A stretch of DNA of 64,000 nucleotides from Bin87 sp965204685 (GCA_965204685.1 OZ242004.1:1178001-1242000); one strand, 5' to 3'. Numbered from the stretch's first letter, positions 22,983-32,189 are shown. Notes: generated from the letters alone by a model not told the origin. A program made the numbers and translations.

Positions 22983-24188
22983 TCACTCCATGCGCCGTAT
23001 CCGCGGGACGCCCAGCGTCGCGGCGACGTTGATGGCCACCAGGACCGCGCCGTTGATGAGCAGGGCCCCGGGCGCTCCGACGAACCCGGCCAGGGCTCCT
23101 ATGCCAACGTGGCCCACGGGAGCGAACCCCACGCTGAGCACCCAGGACCCCATGGCCCGTCCCCGCTCCTCGTCCGGCACCAGGTCCTGCATCAGGGTCT
23201 TGTACAGCGTGTCCACGGCCATGGCGCAGGCGTTGACGAACAACAGCACCACCAGGAAGGTGTAGATGTTGACCGACAGCGAGAAAGCCATCAGTCCGCC
23301 GCCGAACCCCAGGGCTGTGGCCAGCGTCAGCCACCCCTTTTTCCCGGTGGCGCCCAGGCCGGCCAGGATCCACAGTCCCAGCAGTCCCCCGGCCTGGCGT
23401 CCGGCGGTCATCACGCCCAGGCCCGACGGGCCGACGTGGAGCACCTCTTTGGCGAACACGGGCAGCAGGGTCATATGGGTGAAACCCAGAACCTCGGTAG
23501 TGGCCGTGAGGAACATCAGCATCAGGATAATGCGGTGCTCCCGCACCAGGCTGATGTAGCCCACCAGGTTGTCCAGCACCGACTGCGCCGACGCCCGCAG
23601 CGTGCGGCCCGGGTTGGCGATGGCCAGCGTCGCCGCCGCCGACGCCGCGTAGCATACGGCCGACGCGACAAACTGCCAGCCGGGTCCCACCAGTTCGATC
23701 AGCGCGCCGGCGACCAGGGAACCGATGATCCCGCCGCCCTGCATGGCCATGGCGGCCAGTGCCAGGCCGTTGAGCGCCAAGCCCGAGCCCACGATGTCGT
23801 AAGTGAAGGCCTGCCGGATGGTGATGGTGAAGGCGAGCATACTGCCCAGGCCCGTCACCAGCGCGATCACCACCCAGACGTTGGCCAGTCCGTAGAGAAG
23901 CAGCGCAGCCATCAGCAGGGCGGAGGCCGACGCCGCCAGGGTGCCGATCTGCAGCAGGGCGCGGCGCGACCATCGGTCGGCGATGGCGCCGGACAGGATA
24001 CCCAGCACGAAAAAGGGCAGCATGCGGGCGCCGGCGCCCACACCCACCATGAACTCCGAACCGGTCAGCTCGAAGATCAGCCATCCGACCGAAACCTGCT
24101 CCATTCCCGTGGCCAGGGAGTAGAAGGCCGTCGATGCCCAGAGCAGGCGAAAGTCCCTTATGCGGAGGGAGGCCGCCCAGTTCCACAT
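22983..24188 (-). CDS. MFS transporter (EntS/MFS_3-like exporter)
   Basis: A 401-residue major facilitator protein with about 12 hydrophobic segments. The N-terminal RDFRLLWASTAFYSLATGM and the loop GAIADRWSRRALL (the DRxxRR motif between TM2 and TM3) are characteristic. The later MQDLVPDEERGRAMG is the loop motif of the MFS_3/enterobactin-exporter group. It probably exports a small molecule with proton antiport. Start at Met 24188 (WNWAASLRI) with GAAAGG upstream; an ATG at 24239 would add 17 residues. It is divergent from tyrA. Confidence 0.87.
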   Translation of the reverse strand: MWNWAASLRIRDFRLLWASTAFYSLATGMEQVSVGWLIFELTGSEFMVGVGAGARMLPFFVLGILSGAIADRWSRRALLQIGTLAASASALLMAALLLYGLANVWVVIALVTGLGSMLAFTITIRQAFTYDIVGSGLALNGLALAAMAMQGGGIIGSLVAGALIELVGPGWQFVASAVCYAASAAATLAIANPGRTLRASAQSVLDNLVGYISLVREHRIILMLMFLTATTEVLGFTHMTLLPVFAKEVLHVGPSGLGVMTAGRQAGGLLGLWILAGLGATGKKGWLTLATALGFGGGLMAFSLSVNIYTFLVVLLFVNACAMAVDTLYKTLMQDLVPDEERGRAMGSWVLSVGFAPVGHVGIGALAGFVGAPGALLINGAVLVAINVAATLGVPRIRRME

Positions 24189-24289
24189 GCCTTTCACAGG
24201 CCCCGCATGATACACCGCATGTTGCTGATCCCCAATCATGCGGGCAACCCGTTTGTACGCGGGTTTGTCTGGCCCGGCGGCGGCAGCGT

Positions 24290-24318
24290 TTTACCAGCCG
24301 TTGCGGATGTTGTACACT
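24290..24318 (+). promoter_or_regulatory. Promoter for the tyrA-aroA-gmk-lipA run
   Basis: TTTACC and TACACT separated by 17 bp, ending 30 bp before the GTG start of tyrA. Confidence 0.5.
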
Positions 24319-24347
24319 TACCCCAACCTTCCTAGGCAGGCCTGTAA

Positions 24348-25388
24348 GTGGCGCAAGTTACCGTAATCGGCACCGGACTCATCGGCACCTCCCTGGGCCT
24401 GGCCCTCCGCGCATCCAGTCTGCGCAACCTCACCGTGGTCGGGACCGACGCCGACAGCGCGGTTCGTTCCGGCGCTCAGAAGCGCGATGCCTTTGATCGC
24501 GTGGAAGGCCGCCTGGGCAACGCCATCGCCGAAGCCGACATCATCGTCCTGGCCACCCCGGTGCTGGCCATGCGCGAGCTCCTGGAAGGCATGGCCGACT
24601 ACCTGCCCGAGGGCTGCGTCGTCACCGACGTGGGCAGCACCAAGACGCAGGTCCTCCAGTGGGCCGACGAGTTTCTGCCCGATTCCGTAGATTTCGTGGG
24701 AGGGCATCCCATGGCCGGCCGGGAAACCCCCGGCCCGGAGAACGCCGACGGGACACTGTTCTCCGGCAAGCCCTACTGCGTCATACCCAGCCCCCGGGCC
24801 AGCGAGCGCGCCGTGGGCGAGATATCCACCCTGGCCGAGGCCGTGGGCGGCGTGCCCTACTTCATCAGCGTCGATGAGCACGACAGCTTTGTCGCCGCAG
24901 TGAGCCATTTGCCCTTCGTACTGTCCACCGCCCTGGTCGGCTGCACCAGCAAGTCCGCCAACTGGTCCGACATCGGCCAACTGGCCTCCTCCGGCTACCG
25001 GGATATCACGCGCCTGGCATCCGGGGATCCGGTGATGCACCGGGACATCTGCGTCAGCAACGCCCAACCCATCGTCGCCTGGATCGACGCGTTTATACGG
25101 GAGCTGTACGAATACCGTAAGCTCCTGGATACCGACGGCGAACCACCCGACACCGACGCCGTCGGTACTCTTTTTGAGGACGCCCGCCTGGCCCGCAACA
25201 AGTGGATGGCCGGGGAGGTCAATCCCCGCGCCCGCGAACTGGAGAACACTCCCGAGTATCCGACGTTCAGCCAGTCCATGGGCCAGATGTTCCTGGGCGG
25301 TTGGGCCGACCGCGCCCGCCGCATGATGACGGGGGACCTGCCCAACCCCCGCCGCGGCAACGACCGCGACTCTCAAAACCGCCGCTAA
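24348..25388 (+). CDS. tyrA: Prephenate dehydrogenase
   Basis: A 346-residue NAD(P)-dependent prephenate dehydrogenase. It begins with the Rossmann motif VTVIGTGLIGTSLGLAL, continues with VVTDVGSTKTQV, and carries the family motif FVGGHPMAGRE around the catalytic His. HDSFVAAVSHLPFVLS supplies the second conserved His. It makes 4-hydroxyphenylpyruvate for tyrosine. The neighbour aroA (133 nt downstream) places it in an aromatic amino acid operon. The start is GTG at 24348. The C-terminal tail from about residue 270 is longer than in minimal TyrA and shows no ACT domain. Confidence 0.92.
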   Translation: MAQVTVIGTGLIGTSLGLALRASSLRNLTVVGTDADSAVRSGAQKRDAFDRVEGRLGNAIAEADIIVLATPVLAMRELLEGMADYLPEGCVVTDVGSTKTQVLQWADEFLPDSVDFVGGHPMAGRETPGPENADGTLFSGKPYCVIPSPRASERAVGEISTLAEAVGGVPYFISVDEHDSFVAAVSHLPFVLSTALVGCTSKSANWSDIGQLASSGYRDITRLASGDPVMHRDICVSNAQPIVAWIDAFIRELYEYRKLLDTDGEPPDTDAVGTLFEDARLARNKWMAGEVNPRARELENTPEYPTFSQSMGQMFLGGWADRARRMMTGDLPNPRRGNDRDSQNRR

Positions 25389-25420
25389 CTCAAAGCGCTT
25401 TCCCCCGGTCTTCTACCGTC

Positions 25421-25465
25421 ATTCCGGCGAAAGAACGCCACCCCGTACTGATACGGGGCCGGAAT
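25421..25465. repeat. Compact cruciform repeat between tyrA and aroA
   Basis: Outer arms ATTCCGG and CCGGAAT enclose an inner perfect hairpin, CCCCGTA-CTGA-TACGGGG. This nested palindrome resembles REP/BIME-type elements. It is followed at about 25484-25507 by a half of family B (AATCCTGTGCATCCATGTAAAA). Confidence 0.65.
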
Positions 25466-25521
25466 CCAGAACCCGCATCCCAAAATCCTGTGCATCCATG
25501 TAAAAACCGCCGGAGGATACA

Positions 25522-26820
25522 GTGGAACAGAATATCCACAGCCCCGAACGCCTGGCCGGTTCCCTGGCCGTGCCCGGCGACAAGTCCGTATCCCACCGTT
25601 CGCTGATCCTCAACGCCGTTGCCAACGGGAGCGCCACCGTCACCGGTCTTTCCGACGGCGCCGACGTGCAGTCCACCGCCACCTGCCTGCGCGCCATGGG
25701 CGTTGCCATAGATCCCCTGGACGAGCCCGGCAGTTTTCGCGTCTCCGGTCCCGGCGCCAACCTGGACGAGCCGGCCGACCTGCTCGACGCCGGCAACAGC
25801 GGCACCTCCATGCGGCTGCTTTCCGGCCTCCTCGCCAGCCAGGACTTTCTCGCCGTGCTCAGCGGAGACGGCTCACTGCGTTCCCGTCCCATGGGCCGCA
25901 TCGTGCAGCCGCTGCAGCAGATGGGCGCGTCAATCATGGGACGCAACGGCAACACCCTGGCTCCGCTGGCCATCCGGGGCGGCAGCCTGCGCTCCATCGA
26001 GTACGAAATGCCGGTGGCCAGCGCGCAGGTCAAGTCGTGCCTGATGCTGGCCGGGCTCGCGGCCGCCGGCCCCACGGTGTTGCACCAGCCGGCGCTGTCC
26101 CGCGACCACACCGAGCGCATGATGTCCGCCATGGGCGCCCGGGTCGAAACCGATGGCCTGGCCTTAACCCTGCATCCCGCCGAATTGCAGGCGGTGGACG
26201 TGGCGGTTCCCGGCGATATCTCCTCTGCCGCTTTCTGGATGGTTGCGGGCCTGATCCACCCCAACGCCCGGGTTACCATCACTGGCGTGGGGCTCAACCC
26301 CAGCCGAGCGGGGATCATCGACGCCCTGCAGATGATGGGCGCCGGCGATGCTCTGCGGCTCGAAAACGAACGGGTGGAGGGCGGCGAACCGGTCGCCGAC
26401 GTGGTGGCGTCTTCGGCCAGTCTTCAGGGCATCGACCTGGGCGGAGAGATCATACCCATCATGATCGACGAACTTCCCGTCCTCGCTGTGGCCGCCTGCT
26501 TCGCCGAGGGCGACACCGTCATCCGCGACGCCGCCGAACTGCGCGTCAAGGAGTCGGACCGCATCGCCACCACGGTATCCGAGCTGACCCGCCTAGGCGG
26601 CAGCCTGGAACCACGGGACGACGGCATGGTCATCCACGGCGTGGGCCGTCTGACGGGCGCAGAGGTAGAGAGCCACGGCGACCATCGCCTGGCCATGTCC
26701 ATGGCGGTAGCCGGCCTGGCCGCCTCCGGAGAGACGACCATTCACGGGGCCGAGGACGCATCAGTGTCCTACCCCGTATTCTGGGAGCATCTCGCCAGCC
26801 TGGTTGGCGACGGCGAATAG
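25522..26820 (+). CDS. aroA: 5-enolpyruvylshikimate-3-phosphate synthase
   Basis: A 432-residue EPSP synthase, normal length. The N-terminal VPGDKSVSHRSLILNA holds the catalytic Lys and Ser/Arg. LLDAGNSGTSMRLLSG is the phosphoenolpyruvate-site loop. SRPMGRIVQPLQQMGA and LRVKESDRIATT (Lys, Glu, Asp, Arg of the active site) complete the signature. It condenses shikimate-3-phosphate with PEP. GTG start at 25522 with GGAGGA upstream. The gmk start lies 7 nt after its stop. Confidence 0.95.
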   Translation: MEQNIHSPERLAGSLAVPGDKSVSHRSLILNAVANGSATVTGLSDGADVQSTATCLRAMGVAIDPLDEPGSFRVSGPGANLDEPADLLDAGNSGTSMRLLSGLLASQDFLAVLSGDGSLRSRPMGRIVQPLQQMGASIMGRNGNTLAPLAIRGGSLRSIEYEMPVASAQVKSCLMLAGLAAAGPTVLHQPALSRDHTERMMSAMGARVETDGLALTLHPAELQAVDVAVPGDISSAAFWMVAGLIHPNARVTITGVGLNPSRAGIIDALQMMGAGDALRLENERVEGGEPVADVVASSASLQGIDLGGEIIPIMIDELPVLAVAACFAEGDTVIRDAAELRVKESDRIATTVSELTRLGGSLEPRDDGMVIHGVGRLTGAEVESHGDHRLAMSMAVAGLAASGETTIHGAEDASVSYPVFWEHLASLVGDGE

Positions 26821-26827
26821 ACCGGCG

Positions 26828-27457
26828 ATGGTTGGCTCGTCCGAGCTGCCCCAGGCCAGCCCCGCGCCGCCGTTGCTGGTGGTGATTTCCGGCCCGTCGG
26901 CATCGGGCAAGGGTTCGTTGATCAGCGCCCTCCGCGATCTGGAACGGTCATGGCACTTTGCCGTGACCGCGACCACGCGGCCCATGCGCGAGGGCGAAGT
27001 GGACGGCAAGGACTACATCTTCCTGGACGTGGACACCTTCCTGCGTATGCGCGAACGGGACGAGCTGCTGGAGTCAGCGCAGGTGTACGACCGGTGGTAC
27101 GGCGTTCCCCGCCGGCAGGTCCGCGATCCCCTCATTGCCGGCCGGGACGTTATACTGGAGATCGACGTGCAGGGCGCGGCAACCATTCGCGGCATCGCGC
27201 CCGAGGCTTTGACCATCTTCGTGATGCCCGCCAGCATAGACGAACTCCGCAGTCGCCTGGCCGGCCGGGGCACCGAGGATGAGACTGAGATGCAGCGCCG
27301 GCTGGACGAGGCATCCGTCGAGTTGGGCCGGGTGAGCGAGTTCGACTACCGCGTGGTCAACCGCAATGGGCAGCTGGACGACGCCGTGCGCGAAATCGAC
27401 GCCATCATCACTGCCGAGAAATGCCGGGTGAACCCGCGGTTGGTTCAGTTCCTCTAG
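26828..27457 (+). CDS. gmk: Guanylate kinase
   Basis: A 209-residue guanylate kinase. The P-loop is VVISGPSASGKGSLI. The GMP-binding region shows VTATTRPMREGEVDGKDYIF, and VILEIDVQGAATIR is the conserved core strand. It phosphorylates GMP to GDP. ATG at 26828 is used here; a TTG at 26804 overlapping aroA would add 8 residues. Co-transcription with aroA upstream and lipA 14 nt downstream is likely. Confidence 0.93.
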   Translation: MVGSSELPQASPAPPLLVVISGPSASGKGSLISALRDLERSWHFAVTATTRPMREGEVDGKDYIFLDVDTFLRMRERDELLESAQVYDRWYGVPRRQVRDPLIAGRDVILEIDVQGAATIRGIAPEALTIFVMPASIDELRSRLAGRGTEDETEMQRRLDEASVELGRVSEFDYRVVNRNGQLDDAVREIDAIITAEKCRVNPRLVQFL

Positions 27458-27470
27458 TCCGGAGAACAGA

Positions 27471-28355
27471 ATGACGACACAGACCGAAGCACCATTGCGC
27501 CCGCGCCTGCCCGACTGGCTCAAGGTCCGTATGCCCGGCGGCCCGCGCTACATCGAGCTGAAACAGCTGATGCGCGACAGCCAGCTGCACACCGTGTGCG
27601 AGGAGGCCCACTGCCCGAATATCGGCGACTGCTGGGAGCGGTCCGCCGCCACTTTCATGATCCTGGGCGACATCTGCACGCGGGCCTGCGCCTACTGCGC
27701 TGTCACCACCGGCCGGCCAGGGACGCTGGACCTGGGCGAACCCTTCCGGCTGGCGGCTACGGTCAAGCGCATGGGCCTGAAGTACTGCGTAATCACCTCG
27801 GTCAACCGCGACGATCTGCCCGATGGTGGGGCCGGCATCTTCTCCGCCTGCATCAAGCAGGTCCGCGCCGCCGTGCCCGACTGCCGCGTGGAGGTGCTGA
27901 TCCCCGACTTCGACGGCAATGACGACGCCCTGGCCAAGGTGGTCGCCGCCCAACCCCAGGTTCTGAACCACAACATCGAGTCGGTGGAGCGGGTGTTCCG
28001 CCGGGTGCGCCCCAAGGGCGACTACCGCCAGTCACTGGAGCTATTGCGTCGGGTCAAGGACCTGGATCCTGAAATGCCCACCAAGTCGGGCATCATCGTC
28101 GGCATGGGCGAGACGGTCGAAGAGGTTAAGCAGACCATGGCCGACCTGCGCGCCGTGGACTGCGACCTGCTCACCATCGGGCAATACCTGCGCCCGTCCA
28201 TCAAGCACATCCGCATCGACCGTTTCTATACGCCGGCCGAGTTCGAGGAACTGCGGGAAGCCGGTGAGGCCATGGGCTTCAAGCACGTCGCCTCCGGCCC
28301 GCTGGTGCGCTCCTCCTACCACGCCGACGAGCAGCACGACGCGGCGATGGAGTGA
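27471..28355 (+). CDS. lipA: Lipoyl synthase
   Basis: A 294-residue radical SAM enzyme. The auxiliary cluster motif CEEAHCPNIGDC (C-x4-C-x5-C) comes before the radical SAM motif CTRACAYC (C-x3-C-x2-C). The C-terminal GPLVRSSYHADE contains the conserved RSSYHA with the Ser that ligates the auxiliary cluster. It inserts two sulfur atoms into protein-bound octanoate. GGAG precedes ATG. No lipB is seen next to it. Confidence 0.95.
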   Translation: MTTQTEAPLRPRLPDWLKVRMPGGPRYIELKQLMRDSQLHTVCEEAHCPNIGDCWERSAATFMILGDICTRACAYCAVTTGRPGTLDLGEPFRLAATVKRMGLKYCVITSVNRDDLPDGGAGIFSACIKQVRAAVPDCRVEVLIPDFDGNDDALAKVVAAQPQVLNHNIESVERVFRRVRPKGDYRQSLELLRRVKDLDPEMPTKSGIIVGMGETVEEVKQTMADLRAVDCDLLTIGQYLRPSIKHIRIDRFYTPAEFEELREAGEAMGFKHVASGPLVRSSYHADEQHDAAME

Positions 28356-28421
28356 ACCAGGTAGACGCGCCCTCCCCGCTGCGTCGAGGCCAACGATAAT
28401 CCTGGAGACCTCCTCCGGACT

Positions 28422-28484
28422 ATGGACGCTCGCTGCTTCGGGACCCAAGCGGAATTTGATCGGACCGTTGCCGCACAGGTGTAA
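28422..28484 (+). pseudogene. Possible HigB toxin remnant upstream of higA
   Basis: A short frame ending CFGTQAEFDRTVAAQV and a stop resembles the C-terminal HigB signature (FIGTHAEYDxID). The stop is 2 nt before the start of the HigA-like gene, the spacing expected in a higBA operon. Upstream sequence in this frame does not resemble the rest of HigB. The match covers only about 15 residues, so this is tentative. Confidence 0.4.
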
Positions 28485-28486
28485 TC

Positions 28487-28864
28487 GTGGCTCTTATTTC
28501 CAGTATCGACAATGAAGACGATTACAACCGTGCTTTGGCACGTTTGGGGGAAATTCTTCGAGCCGACCTCGGAACGCCGGAGCGCGACGAGCGCGACCAC
28601 CTGATTGACCTGCTTGAAGCGTATGAGGAACCACGCGGTGACGTTGGCTTGCCGAGCATTCCCGCGGCAATAAGGTTCCACATGGAGCGGCTTGGGCTTA
28701 CGCCTGGCGACCTGGCTCCCCTGGTGGGAAGTCAGAAAGCGGCAGCAGCGGTATTATCGGGCAAAATGGACATTACCATCGACATGGCCCGAGCACTGCA
28801 CAAGCATTGGGGGATACCCGCCGAAGTCCTGTTGCAAGAGCCGTCGAACAAGCCCGAGCAATAG
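28487..28864 (+). CDS. HigA-type antitoxin (COG5499)
   Basis: A 125-residue protein with an N-terminal helical region (DEDDYNRALARLGEIL-like, LIDLLEAYEEPRG) and a C-terminal XRE-like helix-turn-helix, LTPGDLAPLVGSQKAAAAVL and MARALHKHWGIPAEVLLQ. This is the COG5499 HigA pattern, normally downstream of a HigB RelE-type toxin. Only a short possible toxin fragment precedes it. GTG start at 28487. It may act as an orphan regulator. Confidence 0.75.
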   Translation: MALISSIDNEDDYNRALARLGEILRADLGTPERDERDHLIDLLEAYEEPRGDVGLPSIPAAIRFHMERLGLTPGDLAPLVGSQKAAAAVLSGKMDITIDMARALHKHWGIPAEVLLQEPSNKPEQ

Positions 28865-28943
28865 ACCACACAACGGGCAAACTATCGACGCCGAGAAATG
28901 CCCTGGAAACCGCCGGAACGGCCAGCGGTGCCTACCAATCCGT

Positions 28944-29849
28944 CTACTCTTGTCCCCAACCCACCGGCACTACCTCGCGGAACTGGCGCATCGCCTCGAT
29001 GTGCTGGTCAACCGAACTCAGTGGGCCGCGACGGGCTTCGGCCATGACGTGGGTGCCGCCCAGGGACTGCCAGCCTTCCACCTCAACCAGCCATTCATCC
29101 GGTGACTTGTCGGGCATACGGATGCGGCCGGCCAAACCCACATCAGACGGTTGACGCCCGGCCTCGGCGATGTAGGTCTGCATCTTGTCCAGGACCGCCT
29201 TCGCAGTGTCGCCGGGCGGAAAGCTGGGGAACCAGCCATCGCCCATACGGGCGATGCGACGCAGGACCACGTCCCGGGGCACGGGGCCGGCCGAACCTCC
29301 GGCGCCAAACCACACGGGTATGGGTTGCTGCAACGGCAGCGGCTTGATGCCGGCCGAGCGCACCGAGTGCCAGCGGCCGTCAAAGTCGACTACTTCCTGC
29401 GTCCACAGGGCGCGCATCAGGTCGATCTGTTCCTCGGAACGGATGCCCCGGTTGGTGAAGTCCTCGCCCAACGCCTCGAATTCCACGTGGTTCCAGCCCA
29501 CGCCGATACCCAGGGTCAGCCGCCCACCGCTGAGCACGTCGATCTCCGCGGCCTGCTTGGCCACCAGGGCGGTCTGGCGCTGAGGCAGGATCAGGATGCC
29601 GGTGATCAGGCGTATTTTGGTCGTCAGCGCCGCGATGAACGCCAGGGTGGTCAGCGACTCGTGGATCACGCTGTGGTGGGTGTAGTAGCTGCCACGGACG
29701 TGATCATGGTGCTCGGGGTCAGCGCCCAGCACGTGGTCGGCGATGAACAGGTAATCGAACTCCATACCCTCCACCGCCTGCACGTAATCACGGATGGCGT
29801 TGGGGTCGGGGCCGATCTCGGTCTGGGGGAAGATTGCGCCGATTTGCAT
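28944..29849 (-). CDS. LLM-class FMN/F420-dependent oxidoreductase
   Basis: A 301-residue luciferase-like TIM-barrel oxidoreductase. It begins MQIGAIFPQTEIGPDP, has FDYLFIADHVLG, LITGILILPQRQ (cofactor-site strand), GRLTLGIGVGWNHVEFEALG and PIPVWFGAGGS. These match the F420-dependent subgroup. The substrate is unknown. The start at 29849 has AGAGGTTCC upstream. An in-frame ATG at 29900 reads through a family B repeat end and is rejected. Confidence 0.87.
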   Translation of the reverse strand: MQIGAIFPQTEIGPDPNAIRDYVQAVEGMEFDYLFIADHVLGADPEHHDHVRGSYYTHHSVIHESLTTLAFIAALTTKIRLITGILILPQRQTALVAKQAAEIDVLSGGRLTLGIGVGWNHVEFEALGEDFTNRGIRSEEQIDLMRALWTQEVVDFDGRWHSVRSAGIKPLPLQQPIPVWFGAGGSAGPVPRDVVLRRIARMGDGWFPSFPPGDTAKAVLDKMQTYIAEAGRQPSDVGLAGRIRMPDKSPDEWLVEVEGWQSLGGTHVMAEARRGPLSSVDQHIEAMRQFREVVPVGWGQE

Positions 29850-29874
29850 TGGAACCTCTTTGAGTTTTACATCG

Positions 29875-29896
29875 ATGGACAGGATGAACAGGATTT
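29875..29896. repeat. Family B element end (half copy)
   Basis: TTTTACATCGATGGACAGGA and a following TG match one end of the 12009-12141 element. The other arm is missing. It lies between the aldo/keto reductase stop and the LLM start. Confidence 0.65.
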
Positions 29897-29899
29897 TCA

Positions 29900-30919
29900 C
29901 TAGCGGCGGTACTCGTCGCCGCAGTCGCCGATTATGCGGTAAAGGTCGCGTGCATTTGCTGACACGGCTTCGATGGCCTGATTGTCGTCATCATCCAGAT
30001 GAAAGCCGAAGAGGCGGGCGTTTTCGGCGATGTGTTCCGCCACGCCGAGGCGGGCTCCGATGATCACGCCGGCCACGGCCGGTTTGTCCAGGATGTAACG
30101 TTCGGCCACGTTGGCGATGCTCACGTCGTGCTTGTCCGCGATGGCGCGCAGTACAGCTAACAGTTGTTGGAAAAGCTGCCACCCGCCCCAGGCGTCGACC
30201 ATCTGCTTGTACTTGCGCAGGCTGGCGGTGTTCAACTCGGCCGGACCGGGTTCCGGCTGGTCCAGGTAGCGATCCGAGAGCAGGCCACCGCAGAGGACGC
30301 CGTAGGGGAGCAGCCACACGCGCTGCTCGTCGCACACCTGCGCCATTTGCACCTCCGGCCGCCGGTCGATCAACGAGTACTGCACCTGGTTGGAAACGAC
30401 TCGGACGCCATGGTCGGCGATCTCTCGCAGCCGCTCGGTGTCGAAGTTGGTCAATGCCACGCGGTGGATCTTGCCCTCATCGCGGAGAGTGGCCAGCTGT
30501 TCCAAGGCGTCGAGGTAGCGTTTGTCGCGGTACTCCCACCAGTGGAATTGCAGCAGGTCGAGACGCTCGACGCCCATGCGGCGCAGGGAGATGTCCACGT
30601 TGTTCTCCACGATCTGCCGCGTCATTGGACCGGGCCGTGGCACCCACTTGGTGAATGCCTGGATGTCGGACAGGACATCCTCGCCCCGTTGCGCCGACAG
30701 CTGCCGGCGAAACTCGCCGATGAAGTCCTCGGCCGGGCCGTAGTGGTCGGCCAGGTCCCAGGTGGTGAAGCCGGCGTCGTGGTAGGCCAGCATCGCATCG
30801 AGGGCCGCCGACGGATCTATGCGACCATGCGCCCCGGACACTTGCCACATGCCGTTGAGGATGCGGCAAATGGGCAGACCTTCAACGAAACGGAGACGGG
30901 CTTCTTGGGGAAGGGACAT
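29900..30919 (-). CDS. Aldo/keto reductase
   Basis: A 339-residue AKR-superfamily TIM-barrel oxidoreductase. FTTWDLADHYGPAEDFIGEF carries the catalytic Asp and Tyr. Other motifs are DLLQFHWWEY (His position), RVVSNQVQYSLIDRRPEV and the C-terminal NADPH-binding VIIGARLGVAEHIAENA. It reduces an unspecified carbonyl. Start at the MSLPQEAR Met (30919). It stops 51 nt before the LLM gene and may be co-transcribed with it. Confidence 0.85.
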   Translation of the reverse strand: MSLPQEARLRFVEGLPICRILNGMWQVSGAHGRIDPSAALDAMLAYHDAGFTTWDLADHYGPAEDFIGEFRRQLSAQRGEDVLSDIQAFTKWVPRPGPMTRQIVENNVDISLRRMGVERLDLLQFHWWEYRDKRYLDALEQLATLRDEGKIHRVALTNFDTERLREIADHGVRVVSNQVQYSLIDRRPEVQMAQVCDEQRVWLLPYGVLCGGLLSDRYLDQPEPGPAELNTASLRKYKQMVDAWGGWQLFQQLLAVLRAIADKHDVSIANVAERYILDKPAVAGVIIGARLGVAEHIAENARLFGFHLDDDDNQAIEAVSANARDLYRIIGDCGDEYRR

Positions 30920-31058
30920 GGTAACGCTCGTGCGGATGGGCGGTTGCAGGCATCGCGATTGTACCATCCCGCCCATCAGTCCAAGCATCCCTGTGTTAGG
31001 ATGCCCGCAATGACCCCCTCAGATGCAGCCCTACCCGCCCAGCACAGGAGGCTTTCCC

Positions 31059-32165
31059 ATGACTACGCAACAGCCCATCCGCATCGGACTGATCGGCGCC
31101 AACATCCACCAGGGCTGGTCACCCCGGGCGCACCTGCCCGCCTTGGCCGCGCACCCCGACTTTGACCTCTCCGCCGTATGTACCACCCGGCAGGAATCGG
31201 CCGACGAGGCCAAGGCCGCCTACGACGCCGGCAGCGCATGGGACGACTACAACCGGATGCTGGCCGACGCCGACATCGAGGCCGCCACCATCTCCCTGCG
31301 CGTGCCCAGTCACTACGAGCCGACCACCGCCGCGCTGCGGGCCGGCAAGCACACCTTCACGGAGTGGCCGCTGGGGCGCACTACTGCTGAGGCCATCGAG
31401 ATGGCCGACCTGGCCCGAGAACAGGGCGTCAAGACCATCGTGGGCCTGCAGGCGCGGGCCAATCCTGCCATCGTGCACCTGAAGAACCTGGTGGCCGACG
31501 GCTACGTGGGGCGGGTCATGACCTGCCACGTTCGGCTGATGCGCGAGGGCGTGCTGTCGCGGGATTCCGGGCGCACCTGGCAGCGGGACAACGAGCTTGG
31601 CGCCCACACCCTGACCATCGCCTGCGGTCACACCATCGACGCGCTGTGCAGCGTGGTGGGCGAGTTCGCCGACGTGGCCACCGTGGTCAGCACCCAGGCC
31701 ACCACCTGGCACGAGTCTGACACGGGGCAGGACCTTCCGGTGACGTCGCCGGACAACATCCTGGTGAGCGGCAACCTGCAGGGCGGCGGCGTGGCCTCGG
31801 TGCAAATCGGCAGCACACCGTGGGCCGGCAGCGGCTACCGCATGGAGATCTACGGCGAGGAGGGTACGCTGGTGGCCGTCTCGGTGGACTCGCCTCAGTT
31901 GCAGGCCGTGAGCATCCGCGGCGCCCGCGGCGGCAGCAACGAGCTCCAGGACCTGACCCCCGCCGAAGAGCTGCACCTGGCTCCCGAGATACCCGCCGGC
32001 TCTCCGTACAACGTGGGCCAGCTGTACAGCCAGTTCGCCGCGTCGATCCGGGGCACGGCCAACGGCGAGGCGCTGCCCGACTTCGATCACGCCGTGGGTC
32101 TGCACAAGTTCATCGACGCCATTCGCCAGTCCAGCGACGAAGGGCAGCGGATTGCCGTAGCGTGA
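31059..32165 (+). CDS. Gfo/Idh/MocA-family oxidoreductase
   Basis: A 368-residue NAD(P)-dependent oxidoreductase. The N-terminal Rossmann strand is IRIGLIGANIHQGWSPRAHL. The EKP-type catalytic motif region reads GKHTFTEWPLGRTTAEA (Glu-Trp-Pro in place of Glu-Lys-Pro), so the usual catalytic Lys is replaced. The C-terminal substrate domain follows with GRVMTCHVRL. These enzymes act on sugars or inositol-like polyols. AGGAGG lies just upstream of ATG at 31059. It is divergent from the aldo/keto reductase. Confidence 0.85.
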   Translation: MTTQQPIRIGLIGANIHQGWSPRAHLPALAAHPDFDLSAVCTTRQESADEAKAAYDAGSAWDDYNRMLADADIEAATISLRVPSHYEPTTAALRAGKHTFTEWPLGRTTAEAIEMADLAREQGVKTIVGLQARANPAIVHLKNLVADGYVGRVMTCHVRLMREGVLSRDSGRTWQRDNELGAHTLTIACGHTIDALCSVVGEFADVATVVSTQATTWHESDTGQDLPVTSPDNILVSGNLQGGGVASVQIGSTPWAGSGYRMEIYGEEGTLVAVSVDSPQLQAVSIRGARGGSNELQDLTPAEELHLAPEIPAGSPYNVGQLYSQFAASIRGTANGEALPDFDHAVGLHKFIDAIRQSSDEGQRIAVA

Positions 32166-32189
32166 CGCGATGAGGCGCAGTGATACAAT
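32162..32189 (+). promoter_or_regulatory. Putative promoter of the first Uma2 gene
   Basis: GTGACG and TACAAT separated by 16 bp, ending 30 bp before the Uma2 start at 32220. Confidence 0.4.

Noticed and set aside
29849..29900. Upstream in-frame ATG extending the LLM protein at 29900
   Set aside because: The added residues (ILFILSIDVK) are a translated family B repeat end; ATG at 29849 has a ribosome site and the usual family start.
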